A program made the translations under genes and the position numbers. Under the pieces are notes generated by a model. That model searched no databases. It had not been told where the DNA came from and saw only the letters and a program-made list of their open reading frames with translations. A stretch of DNA of 64,000 nt from assembly GCA_034336665.1 (NCBI GenBank), contig CM067568.1, forward strand, positions 44,434,770-44,498,769. Direction: 5' to 3'. Positions 25,016-36,812 of the stretch are shown here, in pieces. How positions within the stretch are numbered: position 1 is the stretch's first letter; every line of letters begins with the position of its first letter. The stretch is from Luscinia megarhynchos. Taxonomy: Eukaryota; Chordata; Aves; Passeriformes; Turdidae.

Positions 25016-28000
25016 AATAGGGTGTTGGAACATGTTACCTAGACTATGCTTTTGCCAATAAAGGCTGGAGGTCCCTGAAACCTGGTACACTATGTACATG
25101 GTAGAGTTCTTCAAGACAATAATATAAGAAAATCACCCTCGGGGAGTAATACAAAACTGGATTCCCATTCAAAACCCAACACTTCACAGGCTAATTTTCC
25201 TATTCAACAACAGAAAAGTTAGCCATCACATGGGTCCAGGAATGGACACAGAAGTATCACGTTCTATTTCTTCTATCTTTGGTAAGGACTTTTATAAGCT
25301 GCAATTATCACAAGATTGATTATTCCCTCCAATCAAAGCTATGGCTATGTCTGCTTTAACAAACATGTTTTTAAGGAATCTCCTTCTTCTCGGGTTAGAA
25401 CTACTGTTTCTACAACAGGAAGTTTCTTATCTTTGGAGAGATTTTTACTATTTAAAAATATATTATCAAGGAAGTCAAATGAAAGAGAATGTGAGGATTT
25501 AGAAGTGCTTTAAGTCTAAATGCCTCTTATCAGCTCTGTAAGAACCAATACTTTACAGAATTTTTATCTTAAACATAAGCCAAAGGTCTAGGTATTTTAT
25601 TGTGTACCTGTGAAAATGGAATCCTGCCTGTGTTTCTTAATGCCCAGTTCAGAGCAGCATTTGTTGATCAATTGATTCTTGATTCAGCATACGCTGAAGT
25701 ACCAGTGCAGCTGTTAAAATCAGTGGATCTCAGTAAGAGTGCATCACTGATTTATCTATGTACAGGCCTACAATTGGAATATATATTTGTACAATTTGTA
25801 CATTTAATGAAAGATTGAACAGTCAAGATCAGAAGTCAAATCCAAACTAGATAGTCATTATAGTAGAATACTTTTCTGCTTGCTATTTTCTCCAGGCAAC
25901 AATATGAGTGTGAGATGGCTAAGGTTTGGTAATGCAGCCTAAGCAATGAGATACCCATTTGCAACTGATGAATTCTGGTACAAATTCAGATAAAGATTGA
26001 ATTTATACACAAGATTGATAAAGGAAGTCTTGGCTCTCTGACCTCTGTGACATCTGAAAACCTTTGGGTTTTCCAATGGCACCAAGTTTTCTATAGAAAA
26101 TATTATTTACAACCTTGTATTATCCATGACAGTGCTGACATTTGGCCATTCTCTCCCTATATCTAAGAAAGCTGAAAACTAGTTCCAAACTCAAAGACTT
26201 TTTAGGATCCTTAAATATGGAGAAACTGTTTCGATGTTCATAGCATAACATTCCTACACCTCGTAAAAACTGCAAACAAGAGAAAAAAAAACCAAAGCAA
26301 AAGAAAATATTTTCTTCATCTAAAGAACACTAAAAAGATGACAGATATTTTACCATGAGATCATCACATTTTACTTATAAGAAATGAAAGAAAGACACCC
26401 TCTTATACAAAGAGATTTGTGATGTGCAGATGAGAAGTACGATATACTAATCGGGTATTTTTTAGGAAGTTTTCACTGATTAGGCTCTCCAGAACTATAT
26501 CTTTTTCTACCTTTGATTAAAAAATACTCTGTCTTCCACTAATGTTTACAGAGAAGTAAAAAGGCTAATATTTTATAGACTTTTTATAAAAAATTCTTAA
26601 CCATTTTGACGACAGTTAAGTGAATAACTGTACTATAAAATATTTTGTCTAAGAATTAGAAAATAAGGTTTTAGGAGAAAAAACATGGACACACTCTTTG
26701 GAGAAGTGATGCAGAGACAGGCAAATTGGATTGTATTATTTCAAATGCTCATTTCCTAAGTAACTGAAGTAATTAAAACTCTGTGATAATTCTATGTTGC
26801 CAAATAAACTTTTATTGTGTTTTCCATTGATTATCTTGTGGAAGTGTTTTACATTTTTTTTATAGTCAATTCACATTTTCAAATTTATTTTTCCGTAGAG
26901 TAAGCTATATTATAGTGAGGCATTATTACAGAGGAAGTTGCTGCCTATTTTTTTCTAGCTAATGTTATAGGGAAAAAATCCATCTCCAAAGAATAAAAAA
27001 AAAGTTTCAATATTTCTCTCAACATTCTTTAAATTTGAATTTTTTTCACCATCTTTGCTTTTCTAACCTTTTTTGTATTTCTGATTATTATCCATACCAT
27101 GCCATGCACATGCCTTTTTCCCTTTAATTACTTTTTGTACTCACTCATTCATCCACACTTTTACTGCCTGTTGCTAAGCAACATGCATAACATTAGGATA
27201 TACATTCATTTATCTTTAAACACATTCTATTTCCTGTTTGTGTCATTCTTTTTCAGTATTTTTTTCCACTCCATCCTGCTGTTACTTCCACATTTTTTCA
27301 CACCTTGTTCAGAGTAACTTGCCTATGAATACCCATAGAATTTTTAAAATAATTCCTAAACAGCCAATATAGTTTAGTATGCAGTGTTGATAGTATTTCT
27401 TAGATTTTCATCTCTTTAATTAAAAAGAAAGATAATGCACAAAATATTCTGTATGAAGAAATGTATCTGTTAATTTGGACCCAAGTGCAAAGTCAAGAAT
27501 ACAAACAAGAGAAAAACTATCAAAACTATCAAAAATAGACCAGGAAGGGTAGAAGACACCATGAGCTAGTACCCAAGATGGACCTTGTTTCCTAAATATG
27601 AACCAATTCCTTCATCCATTTGGAAACAGAAGACTGGTGCCATATGTTTCTTTTAAGATACATAGAACAGGAAACAGGTTAACTTCAGTAAGCTTTCTCT
27701 GGAAGACTGTTAAGACTTCCTATAGAAACATCACAGGTGTCTACTTTCAAGCATTCATATTAATACTAAAAACTGAAAATTCTTGGCCATAAACCATTAC
27801 AGAATATGAAAGAAATTCAATCACTTGCCATCCTTCAGTCTCCCATAACTCCTATTAATTTTTGTTCTCTGACATTCTTTCAGAGTCATGGAATAATTTA
27901 ATAAATTCTCTTCAAAAAGACACTCAGGGTTATAGCAGGCTAGAAGGGGGTTAATAAGGTCATAAGGAATTAGCCTTGCCAATAAAAGATGCTGTCAGCA

Positions 28001-29317
28001 TCAATCCAATTTTCTCTTCTAGAAAAAAATTACTTATAGGAGCAGAAACAAGTTTTTTAATGAGTGGAGAAATAATGAATCTAGCCTTCCACAGACTTGC
28101 TTCATCTACCTACCACAATAACCTGATTCCTCGGTGACTTGTCACTTTACAACATTTCTAGTTCTCCTCATGCTTCTCAACCTTTTTTTTTTCCCTTGTT
28201 GTTTGGCTGAGTAAGAAACTACATGTCATAATTGATTGAAGCTTTAGCTATGTTTAAAAATTTTATATATGCAAGAAATGAGTAAAAACAGGCTTAACAG
28301 ATAATTTGATTCTATTTCTCAGACTGAATTTCTGCCTCAGATGGAAAATAATACATGTTGCTGAATTATAGAAACTTAGGAAGGTTTAGCTTCTATTTGT
28401 CTGCAGTTTGGTCTAAATTGGACAATGTGTTAAAAATAATTAAGACAGGATAGGCAAAAGTGTGAATGCATTAGAATTGCTTCCCTAGAAAACTAAAATG
28501 GTATACAGTGAAAAAAAAATAAAGTTCGTATTGATCAAAAATCACCATATAGAATGAAAAGCCAAGGTGTCTCCCTACTCCAGAGTAGGCAGCATGCTGC
28601 AATTTGCTCCAGTTACCTCAAGTCCTTCTTCTACATGTCAGCATATACGCGGTGCCTTCACAGGGTTTTAACTCTGCCTTTAACTTGGCACTGAATTATA
28701 CAATAAAGATTGACCTCTTAAATCAATACTATATTCAAGCACTGACAAAAGTACTCTGTACCCCTCTGTGAAAGCACGCCAAATGGCAACATCCGCAGGC
28801 AAGGCACAAGAACTTTAATAAATTGCAGTTATGTGATATGTCAGTCTTGAATCACTCTTTTGACACAAAGAAGAAAGCTTTATTCTTTGGCATGGAACTT
28901 CATCTCTACCAAGTTTTTCTACTTATTCAAAAAATCTTGTTCTACTTTATACATGTCTTCCTGGGACTAAGAAGCATTAAAACATTAAAAGGGCTGAGGA
29001 GGAAGGTAGTAGAAACCAGAAATTCCATTGATACAACAATTTCTCCTAAGATTTTTTCTAATACATTATACCATTCATGGGAACATTGTTTGGCGCACCA
29101 GCCTCAGCAAACAAGGCAACCAAATCAAAGGTCCCATAGCCCTCTAGTCACCAAAGGTCAATCACACTCGGATATGGCTGGACATCTGCCATCATGCTGG
29201 ATTTTCCTAAATTTTCAGAAGTTTAAACCCACTTAAACTAAATGAATTTGTTTCATGATTCCCTTTTAAAGTTGCAGTCATTGATAAAATTTTCCGTAAC
29301 ATCTAAAAGGCCTTATA
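25016..29317. other. AT-rich non-coding DNA
   Basis: No gene or repeat family recognised. Plus-strand open frames such as 28823-29236 (137 codons) show no motif, and I do not consider them genes. Confidence 0.6.
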
Positions 29318-29842
29318 CTATTGGCCTGGGTTTGACAGAGATTTTTTTCCCTAGTATAGCTGATACAGTGCTGTGTTTTGGATTCAGTATGAGAATCATG
29401 TTCATAACACACTGATGCTGCTGTGCAGTGCTTGCCTTAAGCCAAGGACTTTTCTGTTTCCTGAGCTCTGACAGTGAGCAGGTGCTCAAGAAGACGGGAG
29501 GGAGTGTGCCCAGGACAGGGGACCTGAACTAGCCAAAGGGATATTCCATACCACAGAGCATCATGCCCAGTATATAAACTGGTGGAATTGGCTGGGAGGG
29601 GCCAATCACTGCGGGGTAACAGACTTAGGGTCACTCAGTGGGTGGTGAGCGATGGTATTAAAGTCACTTGATCCTCTCTGGTGTTATTCCTCTCTTTCTC
29701 CTTTTTATTATTATTATAATTATTTTACTTTGTTTCAATAATCAATCTATTCTTTTCTCATCCTGATTCACCACTCCACTGGGGGTGGAGTGACCAAGCA
29801 GCTGTGGGGTACTTTGTTTCCAGCTGGAATTAAATCATGACA
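29318..29842 (+). mobile_element. Solo LTR of an avian endogenous retrovirus (ERVL-like)
   Basis: About 520 bases matching, from memory, a LTR type common in bird genomes. It opens with GGCCTGGGTTTGACAGAG, contains GCTGTGTTTTGGATTCAGTA and GCCAAGGACTTTTCTG, a TATA-like box (AGTATATAAACTGG near 29570), the TTTATTATTATTATAATT run, and a GGGGTGGAGTGACCAAGCAG block, closing at AATCATGACA. No internal retroviral genes flank it, as expected after recombination between two LTRs. No clear target duplication is visible. Confidence 0.7.
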
Positions 29843-31665
29843 GTCATCAATCAAGTCACAAGACTATGAAGGAGATGACATGAGACTAGGAGGCTGTATG
29901 GTATATGGTATTTTGTTACACTGAAAGTCCACGAAGATCTGAAAATGAAATAACATATGCACTAAATAAGCAACAAATGGATGTAATTGCCTCTGTAGGC
30001 TTCATTATGCATTCAGTTCAGCAAGATAACACCAATTCATGCCAGTGAAAAAATTCTAACCAAGTTTCATGAAAATCTTTTAAAGTTTTATGGCATTGTC
30101 ACCATATTCCTTGACGTTAATTATTGAATTCTGGACTTTAATTAGAATTCCTTGGTACTAAAAACTAAATTTAAAAAAGAATAGGAAGAAGTTATTTTCA
30201 GCTTTTGTGTAGGTATTCCACCCCTAAAAGTGCAAGTATAAAGCAAGATAAAATACAAAACCATCCGCTATTACAAGTCATTACTATGAAGAATTGTTAA
30301 CATGTAAGAACAGCACTTCCCAAACCCATTAGTCTAACTACAGACACTGCTCAGGGGAAATCAATGATCTTTGCGTACTGATAATACTAGTCACTTGACT
30401 TCAGAAGCTACTAAAATTCATATCCTCCTGAGTTATCTGTAGGCATATATGTGAGGTATGATTATTGTCTACTCTCTTCTAAGTGAAGGACATAAGCAAA
30501 AGCAAAAGGAAATTCACTACGAGAGAGGGCTGATGGTGAAAATCCTGGAGTCCCAAGCAGTCAGGATTTTAAACGCATGAGAAACAGAGGAAAGAGTTGT
30601 AAAACAGTATGGCTGTGCTATGTCCATGAAAAAAGCATAGCACACATTTACTAAAATAAATAGAAAAAAGAACACTGAGGTGAGGGCCAGAGAAGAAATT
30701 AGTTAATTAAGTCTTGTTATTGAAATGCGTCTTTGACTCCTTACTGACCATTTTACTAGATGACTCCAGACATTACTCCATTTGAAGTGTTTATGAAGCA
30801 CAGTTTGTCAGCATGAAAATGTTTGTCTGAAGACTGTAATAATCTTCCAACATAAGAAGCCAGGAGGAAAAGAACAAAGAGTAAATGTTCTCTTTCTTTC
30901 AAATAAAACATAACACGTCCTTTAAAATTACATTAAATTGCTACTGTTTTTACAGAATTACTATTTTTTCACTATAAAATTAATATTCTAAAAATCAATT
31001 TGGTCCTTAAATGGGAATAACACTCATGCTACAAAATTCTAATCATGTATATTTATGCATAAGCAGAAGACAATGACACTGTATTTACATTCCCTAACTT
31101 AGGTAAAGAATTAATATTACATTTGGCATTGTAGTGCATATACCATATTAATATTACTCAGGGGAGAAAAACCAGCAGATAAAAACCAATAGAAGGAAGA
31201 AGAGATTTGCTGCCAAGTTTGTGATTTAGATGTGTAAGACAAACATCTTAGAATTTATTAGATAAAGCAAGACACACAGTTAGTTGCAGCAGACAAAACA
31301 AATCAAAGCTATCTGTCAAGAAAACAAGGGCTGTTAATTTGCTCACTTCCTAGAATTATTTGATTCCAAAAGAGATTAATATTACTAGGAGTTTACAATC
31401 AGGGGACAAAGACACACACATACAAGACACTAGACAGACTGACTAAGAATATTCTAAAAATAAAAATCCTTAATACAAGGTAGTTACAAAAAAAAAATAT
31501 GCTATGGTAAATGTACCTACTAGTAAAATTACAGAGATCATTGATTGCTTTCTCAACAGCAAAACTGCATTCTGAATACAGGATTTGGCTTGCTTTCAAC
31601 AAGGCTCATAAACAGCTTGGAGAATAAGACTTTGAACCATGAAGAGCTTGAAATTATTTCTTTAC

Positions 31666-31933
31666 CTGTTTCTGCAGGCCATTTGGCAATATAAAGTGTT
31701 GGGTTGTCTTGACAGTAAGATCTGAATTGGTATCTACATACAGTTTTGAGTGTAGAAACACAACTTCTGCATGTGTTAAATTTTCCAAACCAATTATTCT
31801 GTAATTCTTATAATCAAATTCTATAAGGAAAATACTTGAACTGGTACAAGAGACTCCACAATGGATAAAACCCACAGCCCTATTTATCAAGGAAGTCTTG
31901 GTGAATTCTAGATTGTTAGCAGCCCAGTTGGAA
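31666..31933 (-). other. Candidate coding exon, gene not recognised
   Basis: An 89-codon open stretch on the minus strand. It is bounded by a strong acceptor (a pyrimidine run ending CCTTCTCCAG) and a consensus donor (CAG|GTAAAG), with stops just outside. It contains FIHCGVSC, ENLTHAEVVF and HFILPNGLQKQ, with one N-glycosylation sequon (NLT). I do not recognise a family. Open frames of this length also occur by chance in AT-rich DNA. Confidence 0.3.
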
Positions 31934-32474
31934 CTGGAGAAGGAAAAAAAGAGGGGAATCTCTGCTTCTAAGCTAACCAACAGTCTGGGTATCAGCAATA
32001 TGCCTTAAAGCACTAAGCCTATGGGTACTTGATTACTATCTTAGAGGAAAACAGCCTGAAAGAGACAAAAACCAGATACAAATCACTGAATGAATCTGTC
32101 AACATTTACAGTTTACTAAACACAGGTGTGTATTGCAGGAATACACCTGCAATATTCATACAAGGCATAGCTCATATCAAGATAGAAAGATTATGTCATG
32201 CCTTGTAGTCCTGACAGAGGGCCCAGACCATTGGTGGTACATCAGATTTTTATAAAAGGTTAATTTTGTCTTGTTAATATCTATCTGGGTCCAAATTTAA
32301 GTAATGAGGCCACATCAGATTATTCCCATACCATATCATGCAATGATAGAATTGGAAACTTAAACCTTCAACAGAATTGGCAGGGTCTGAAAATAAATAA
32401 ATAAAAATAATCAATTTAGAAATGTCTATGCAGAGAATACAATTTCAGCTGTTGTTCAACTAATTCTAGGATAC

Positions 32475-32518
32475 ACAACCTGAACAAGGACAGTTTACAA
32501 CCTGAACAAGGACAGTTT
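32475..32518 (+). repeat. Perfect 22-base tandem duplication
   Basis: The unit at 32475-32496, beginning ACAACCTGAACAAGGACAGT, is followed at once by an identical copy at 32497-32518. A recent local duplication. Confidence 0.97.
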
Positions 32519-33670
32519 CTGACTGAAATGGAATTTTGAGGAGCTAGAGAATCTTCTCTTTATTTCAAGAGAATTTGCAAAAGGTATAAGAGATTTGGGG
32601 GAAAATATCAGTGGACACATTCAAAATTCAGATATGTTAAACTTTCAGGATTAATGGCATTATGCTTTTTAAACTTCTGAGAGAAATATTACAAGAAAAT
32701 AATATAAAGTTACAGATCATATCAAACAATTCTGGGAATAGTTGAACTAACAATTCCTGATTCCTTGTATATTTGTATGTTATGACTGACAAAGTATAGA
32801 GTGAGATCAAATCTTTGTCTAAACCTTCTCCACAATTGGGTCTTCAAGAGGTCTTGCTTCCATGAAGACTCTGTGGTGCTTGCTAAGATTCATTAACTCA
32901 TATAACACCCCTTTCCTCCACTGGGGCACTTGCAGCATCTCTCTCTTCTTTGCTGACCTATTTTCATAAAACTTGCAGAAGTAAAATTATTTCTTTGATT
33001 TCAGCTCTCACTGAAACCAGCCTATAAGCTCCACAGGTATCAGTAAAAGCCTCATAAGACAGCTAAAAATCCCACAGATATTCTTGTAAAGTTGGAACAG
33101 GAATGTTTTAAAAAATTTTGCTCAGTTCAGGAATATAAGGATTTCTAAGAGCACAGATATAATATAAATTCAATCAATAGCATATATAATTTAAACTAAA
33201 TACTAAATACTTTGCAGCTGTGTTATGAAGAGTACATGCTGTCACTTTATTAAATTAAATAATAACTTAGTTTGTCATGCTAAAAACAAGTGCTGTCATC
33301 AGGTGTTTTTTAAACTACTTGTTAGCTTAAGTTTTGTTAGGATAGCATTACAATATCCTCTTTATAATTGTGCTACATTTCTGATGCTGATTCATTTCCT
33401 CAAAATGCAGGAGAGACTGCAAGATAAGAGAAAAAATCTATATCCAAAGAAAACTAGTTAACTATTTGACATAAAACTGTTGTTTTATTATGCCATAGAC
33501 TGGCTCATTTTTATTTTTGTCATGTTTTTTTCCTACTATAAAGGGACTCTGGACTTTGGAAACACTTCTTTGCTACTGCAAAGGAGTTATTGCTATTTAT
33601 ATTATTCATACTATTTGCACTATATTATTCTACTGTATTCTCTGTGGGTTTTTGCCTTAGTCTTTAACAA

Positions 33671-35125
33671 CAGTGGTGGACCTTGGGCTGCTCAGGCCCC
33701 TTCACTCGGACAAGTGTAGGAAGAGTTTCCCTTTGTGGACACAAAATTGTTCACAGGTATGTGTGGCCTGATGGGATTCATCCCAGAGTTCTAAAAGAAC
33801 TGGCAAATGTTATGACAGGATCCCACTCTGTCATCTGCCAGGATCTTGGGAGTCTGAGGAGTCCCTGCTGACTGAATGCTAGCCAATGTTATTCCTGTCT
33901 ATAAAAAGGCTCTGAGGAAAGATGCAGGAAACTACACTTAGTGTAACCTCAGTTATTGGAAAAAATATTGAGATCATCATACTAGGTGATATTGAAAGGT
34001 ATTTATAGAATACCACAATCATCAGGCACACTAAGTGCAAATTCACAAGGACAAAGTCTTGTTTAAACAATTTGATACCCATCTATTAAATGGTCACCCA
34101 CCTAGTGGATGAAGGGAAGGCCGGGGATGTAGTTTTTCTGGATTTTAATAAAGCCTTTTTTACTGTTCCTCACATCTTCCTTCCAGACAAGTTGTCCAAC
34201 TGTGGAATTCACAATTTAGAAGGAGCAGTTTCATTGTGTTCTGGGTGGAGCAGTGGCTGAACGGCTGAGCTTGAAGGGTTGTAGTGGGTGGGCCTGCATC
34301 TGGCTGGTGCCTGGTCACCAGTGGTGTGCCTCAGGTTCAATATTAGGGCCAGGTCTGTTCAATATATTCATCAATGATCTGGATGCAGGAGTTGATTACA
34401 CCATTAGCAGGTTTACTGATGATACCCAACTGGGAGCTGCTGTTGACTCTCTTGAGGAACGAGAAGACAATGGCAGAGGGATCTAGATAGATAGATTTGG
34501 ACAATGACTGATGGGAGAAAATTTAACATGTCAAAATGCTGAATTCTGCACTAGGACAGAGTAGGGCCAGGTGCTAGTACAGACTGGGACAGGAGTGGCT
34601 GGATATCAGCCCTGTAGAGGGCTGTAGAGGAGGTGCTAGCTGGCAGCAGCTCAGCCTGAGCAGCCAGGAGGCTGAACTCCATCCTGGGGTGCATCAGACC
34701 CAGCACAAGCAGCTGCTCAGCAGAGATGGTTATCCACTGTACTCAGGAGTGATGTGCCCTCACCTTGAGTCCTGTGTGCTGTTCTGGGCCTCACAATTGA
34801 GAACGATATGAACATTTGAATGGGTCTAGAGGAGGACAAAAAAGGCTAAGGACTTTGGGCCTGTCTGATTTGGAGAAAAGGAGGCTGAGGGATGACCTCA
34901 TTGCTCTCTCAGGATGGGGAATGGAAAGGAAGGTGCTGATCCCTTCTCCTTGTGATGCAGTGATAGGACATTTGAATGGTTCAAAGCTCCATCAGGGGAC
35001 TTTAGACAGGGCATTCTTTACCAAGAGAGTGGTCAAACCCTGCAACGGGATTCCTAGAGGGGTGATGGATCAGCCTATCAGCATACATCACAAATTGCAC
35101 TTCAAAGAGAAGATGTAGAGCTTAG
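33671..35125 (+). repeat. CR1 LINE with degraded reverse transcriptase region
   Basis: The longest CR1 copy here. Broken frames read VVFLDFNKAFFTVPH (RT motif, normally YLDFSKAFDTVPH), then [20 protein letters not shown] and the catalytic block as [16 protein letters not shown], with Thr where CR1 normally has Ala (FADD). The 3' UTR block LEKRRLRDDLIAL follows near 34870. Several stops and frameshifts make it non-functional. The element supplies RNA-templated target-primed insertion when intact; this copy does nothing of the kind. Confidence 0.9.
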
Positions 35126-36309
35126 ATTGAAAATAAATCTTTTGTTCTTAATTCTGGAGAAAAACCTGTTTTTAATAAAATGCATGCTCTGAAAGAGCTT
35201 AAGTAATAATTTTCCATTCAGGGTAAAGGTTCAGCTTTGGATGAAAATGAGCATGAACTGTTGTAATCTAATGGCTGTTTAATAGTTTATTTGAAATGAC
35301 TGGTTGGGTCAGTCTTTTTTCCAGTTTCTGTCATCCAATGCGATTAAAAAATCATCAACATCTGTGTGGGTAGTCCCTGTAAAGACATCACCAAACTGAA
35401 TAAATATAAGCTATTGCTAAAAGAATTAATTCACATTTGAGGTATGTTGGCAGGTGTACTGCTATTACCACAGATGTTAATCATAGTAATAAAAAAAAAA
35501 ATCTTTGATGTCTATTTTACAGCTGCCACATTCTAATAGTTATTATATGCCACAGTTTTATCAAATCTGAAAGAAAATAGGTTGAAAGAAGAGTCCTGAG
35601 GATATGACTGGCTAAGCACTTCCTATGACATTAATATATTTTAGTAAGTTGTACTACCATGAATGTATTATGGCAACTAACCACGTGCATATCCCTACTT
35701 GCAGCAATACAAAATAAAATGGATTCATAATAAATAAGAATGGTCTCTGTTAAAACAATTTACTCTGAACCCAAAGGGCCAATGAAAGAAAGTCAGTGTG
35801 AAAGGCAGGAGTGATAACTAGGAGGTAGGAATCAGTGGCTTATTTAAATTTGCCAGCATAATTTTAAATACTTGTTTGGTCATACCCTCAAAAATAGAAA
35901 GTACAAATTTTTAATTTAAATAAGAACTTAATTTAAATTCATAACTCAAAATTGAAACATTGATTTCATGTAGTAATTTTGTCTAAATTAGAAAAAATGT
36001 TGAACTACTCAGAAGGAATAAATGTGTATGTGGCACATTGTATTAACACTCGCATGCTAAGTTTTGATTTCAAAGCTGAAAAAATACCTGTACTTATGCA
36101 AAGTTTTCTTCAGAAAAAGTAATATGCAAAAAAGTTCAGATTTTAAAATTAATTCTCTGTAGGACTGGGATAACAAACAGACTTGGGTTATAACTGCTAA
36201 AAATTCTATTTAAAATTTTTGTTAGGATGTTTTGGTGTCAGATTTATCTATAGTAGTAGTGACCAGGATAGGGGCAATAGTTTTAACTGTTAAGACAGTA
36301 GATTTAGCT

Positions 36310-36503
36310 CTGCTGCAAGGAAGAATTTTTACAGTAAGGATTGTGAGACACTGGAACAGGTTGCTCAGATTGTAGATGTCCCACACCTGGAAACGCTCAA
36401 GGCTCTCATCAGCCTGGTCCAGTGGAAGGTGTCCAAGTCCAGGGAGTTGGGACTAGATCATGCTTAAATGTTCTCTCCATCTAAACCAGTCTATGATTTT
36501 TTG
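36310..36503 (+). repeat. CR1 LINE, 3' fragment
   Basis: Contains GTGAGACACTGGAACAGGTT, a block like CCTGGTCCAGTGGAAGGTGT, and a degraded octamer end near CTATGATTTTTTGAC. About 190 bases. Confidence 0.85.
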
Positions 36504-36734
36504 ACATCATACTCAGCAATTAAAGTTTGGGGAACAGACAAGGAAGGAAGGGAATTTTGTGGTTATGGAGTTTATCTTCCCAAGTAACAATTAGCTGTGC
36601 TGCTCTCCAAGAAGCAGCTAAACATCTGCCTGCTGATGAGAAGTAGTGAATAAATCCTGTATTCTGCTTTGCTTGCATGCACAGCTTTGCTTCTCTTGTT
36701 AAAGTGTCCTCATCACAACCAACAAGTTTTCTTC

Positions 36735-36812
36735 CTCTAGCTCTTCTGATTCTCTCCCCCGCCCCACTGTGGGGGTAGTCAGTGAGTCACTTGCTGGGGT
36801 CAACCCACCACA
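36735..36812 (+). mobile_element. Fragment of the 3' end of a similar LTR
   Basis: GATTCTCTCCCCCGCCCCAC, then AGTCAGTGAGTCACTTGCTGG and GGTCAACCCACCA, resemble the end of the avian LTR seen at 29.3-29.8 kb. Only about 80 bases are recognisable and the rest is lost. Confidence 0.4.

Larger units (their letters stand above)
29843..33670. other. AT-rich non-coding DNA
   Basis: Holds the candidate exon at 31666-31933 and the 22-base tandem duplication at 32.5 kb. Nothing else recognised. Confidence 0.55.

Noticed and set aside
28823..29236. 137-codon plus-strand open frame
   Set aside because: No known domain, no promoter, splice or conservation evidence. It ends about 80 bases before the LTR and may simply be chance.
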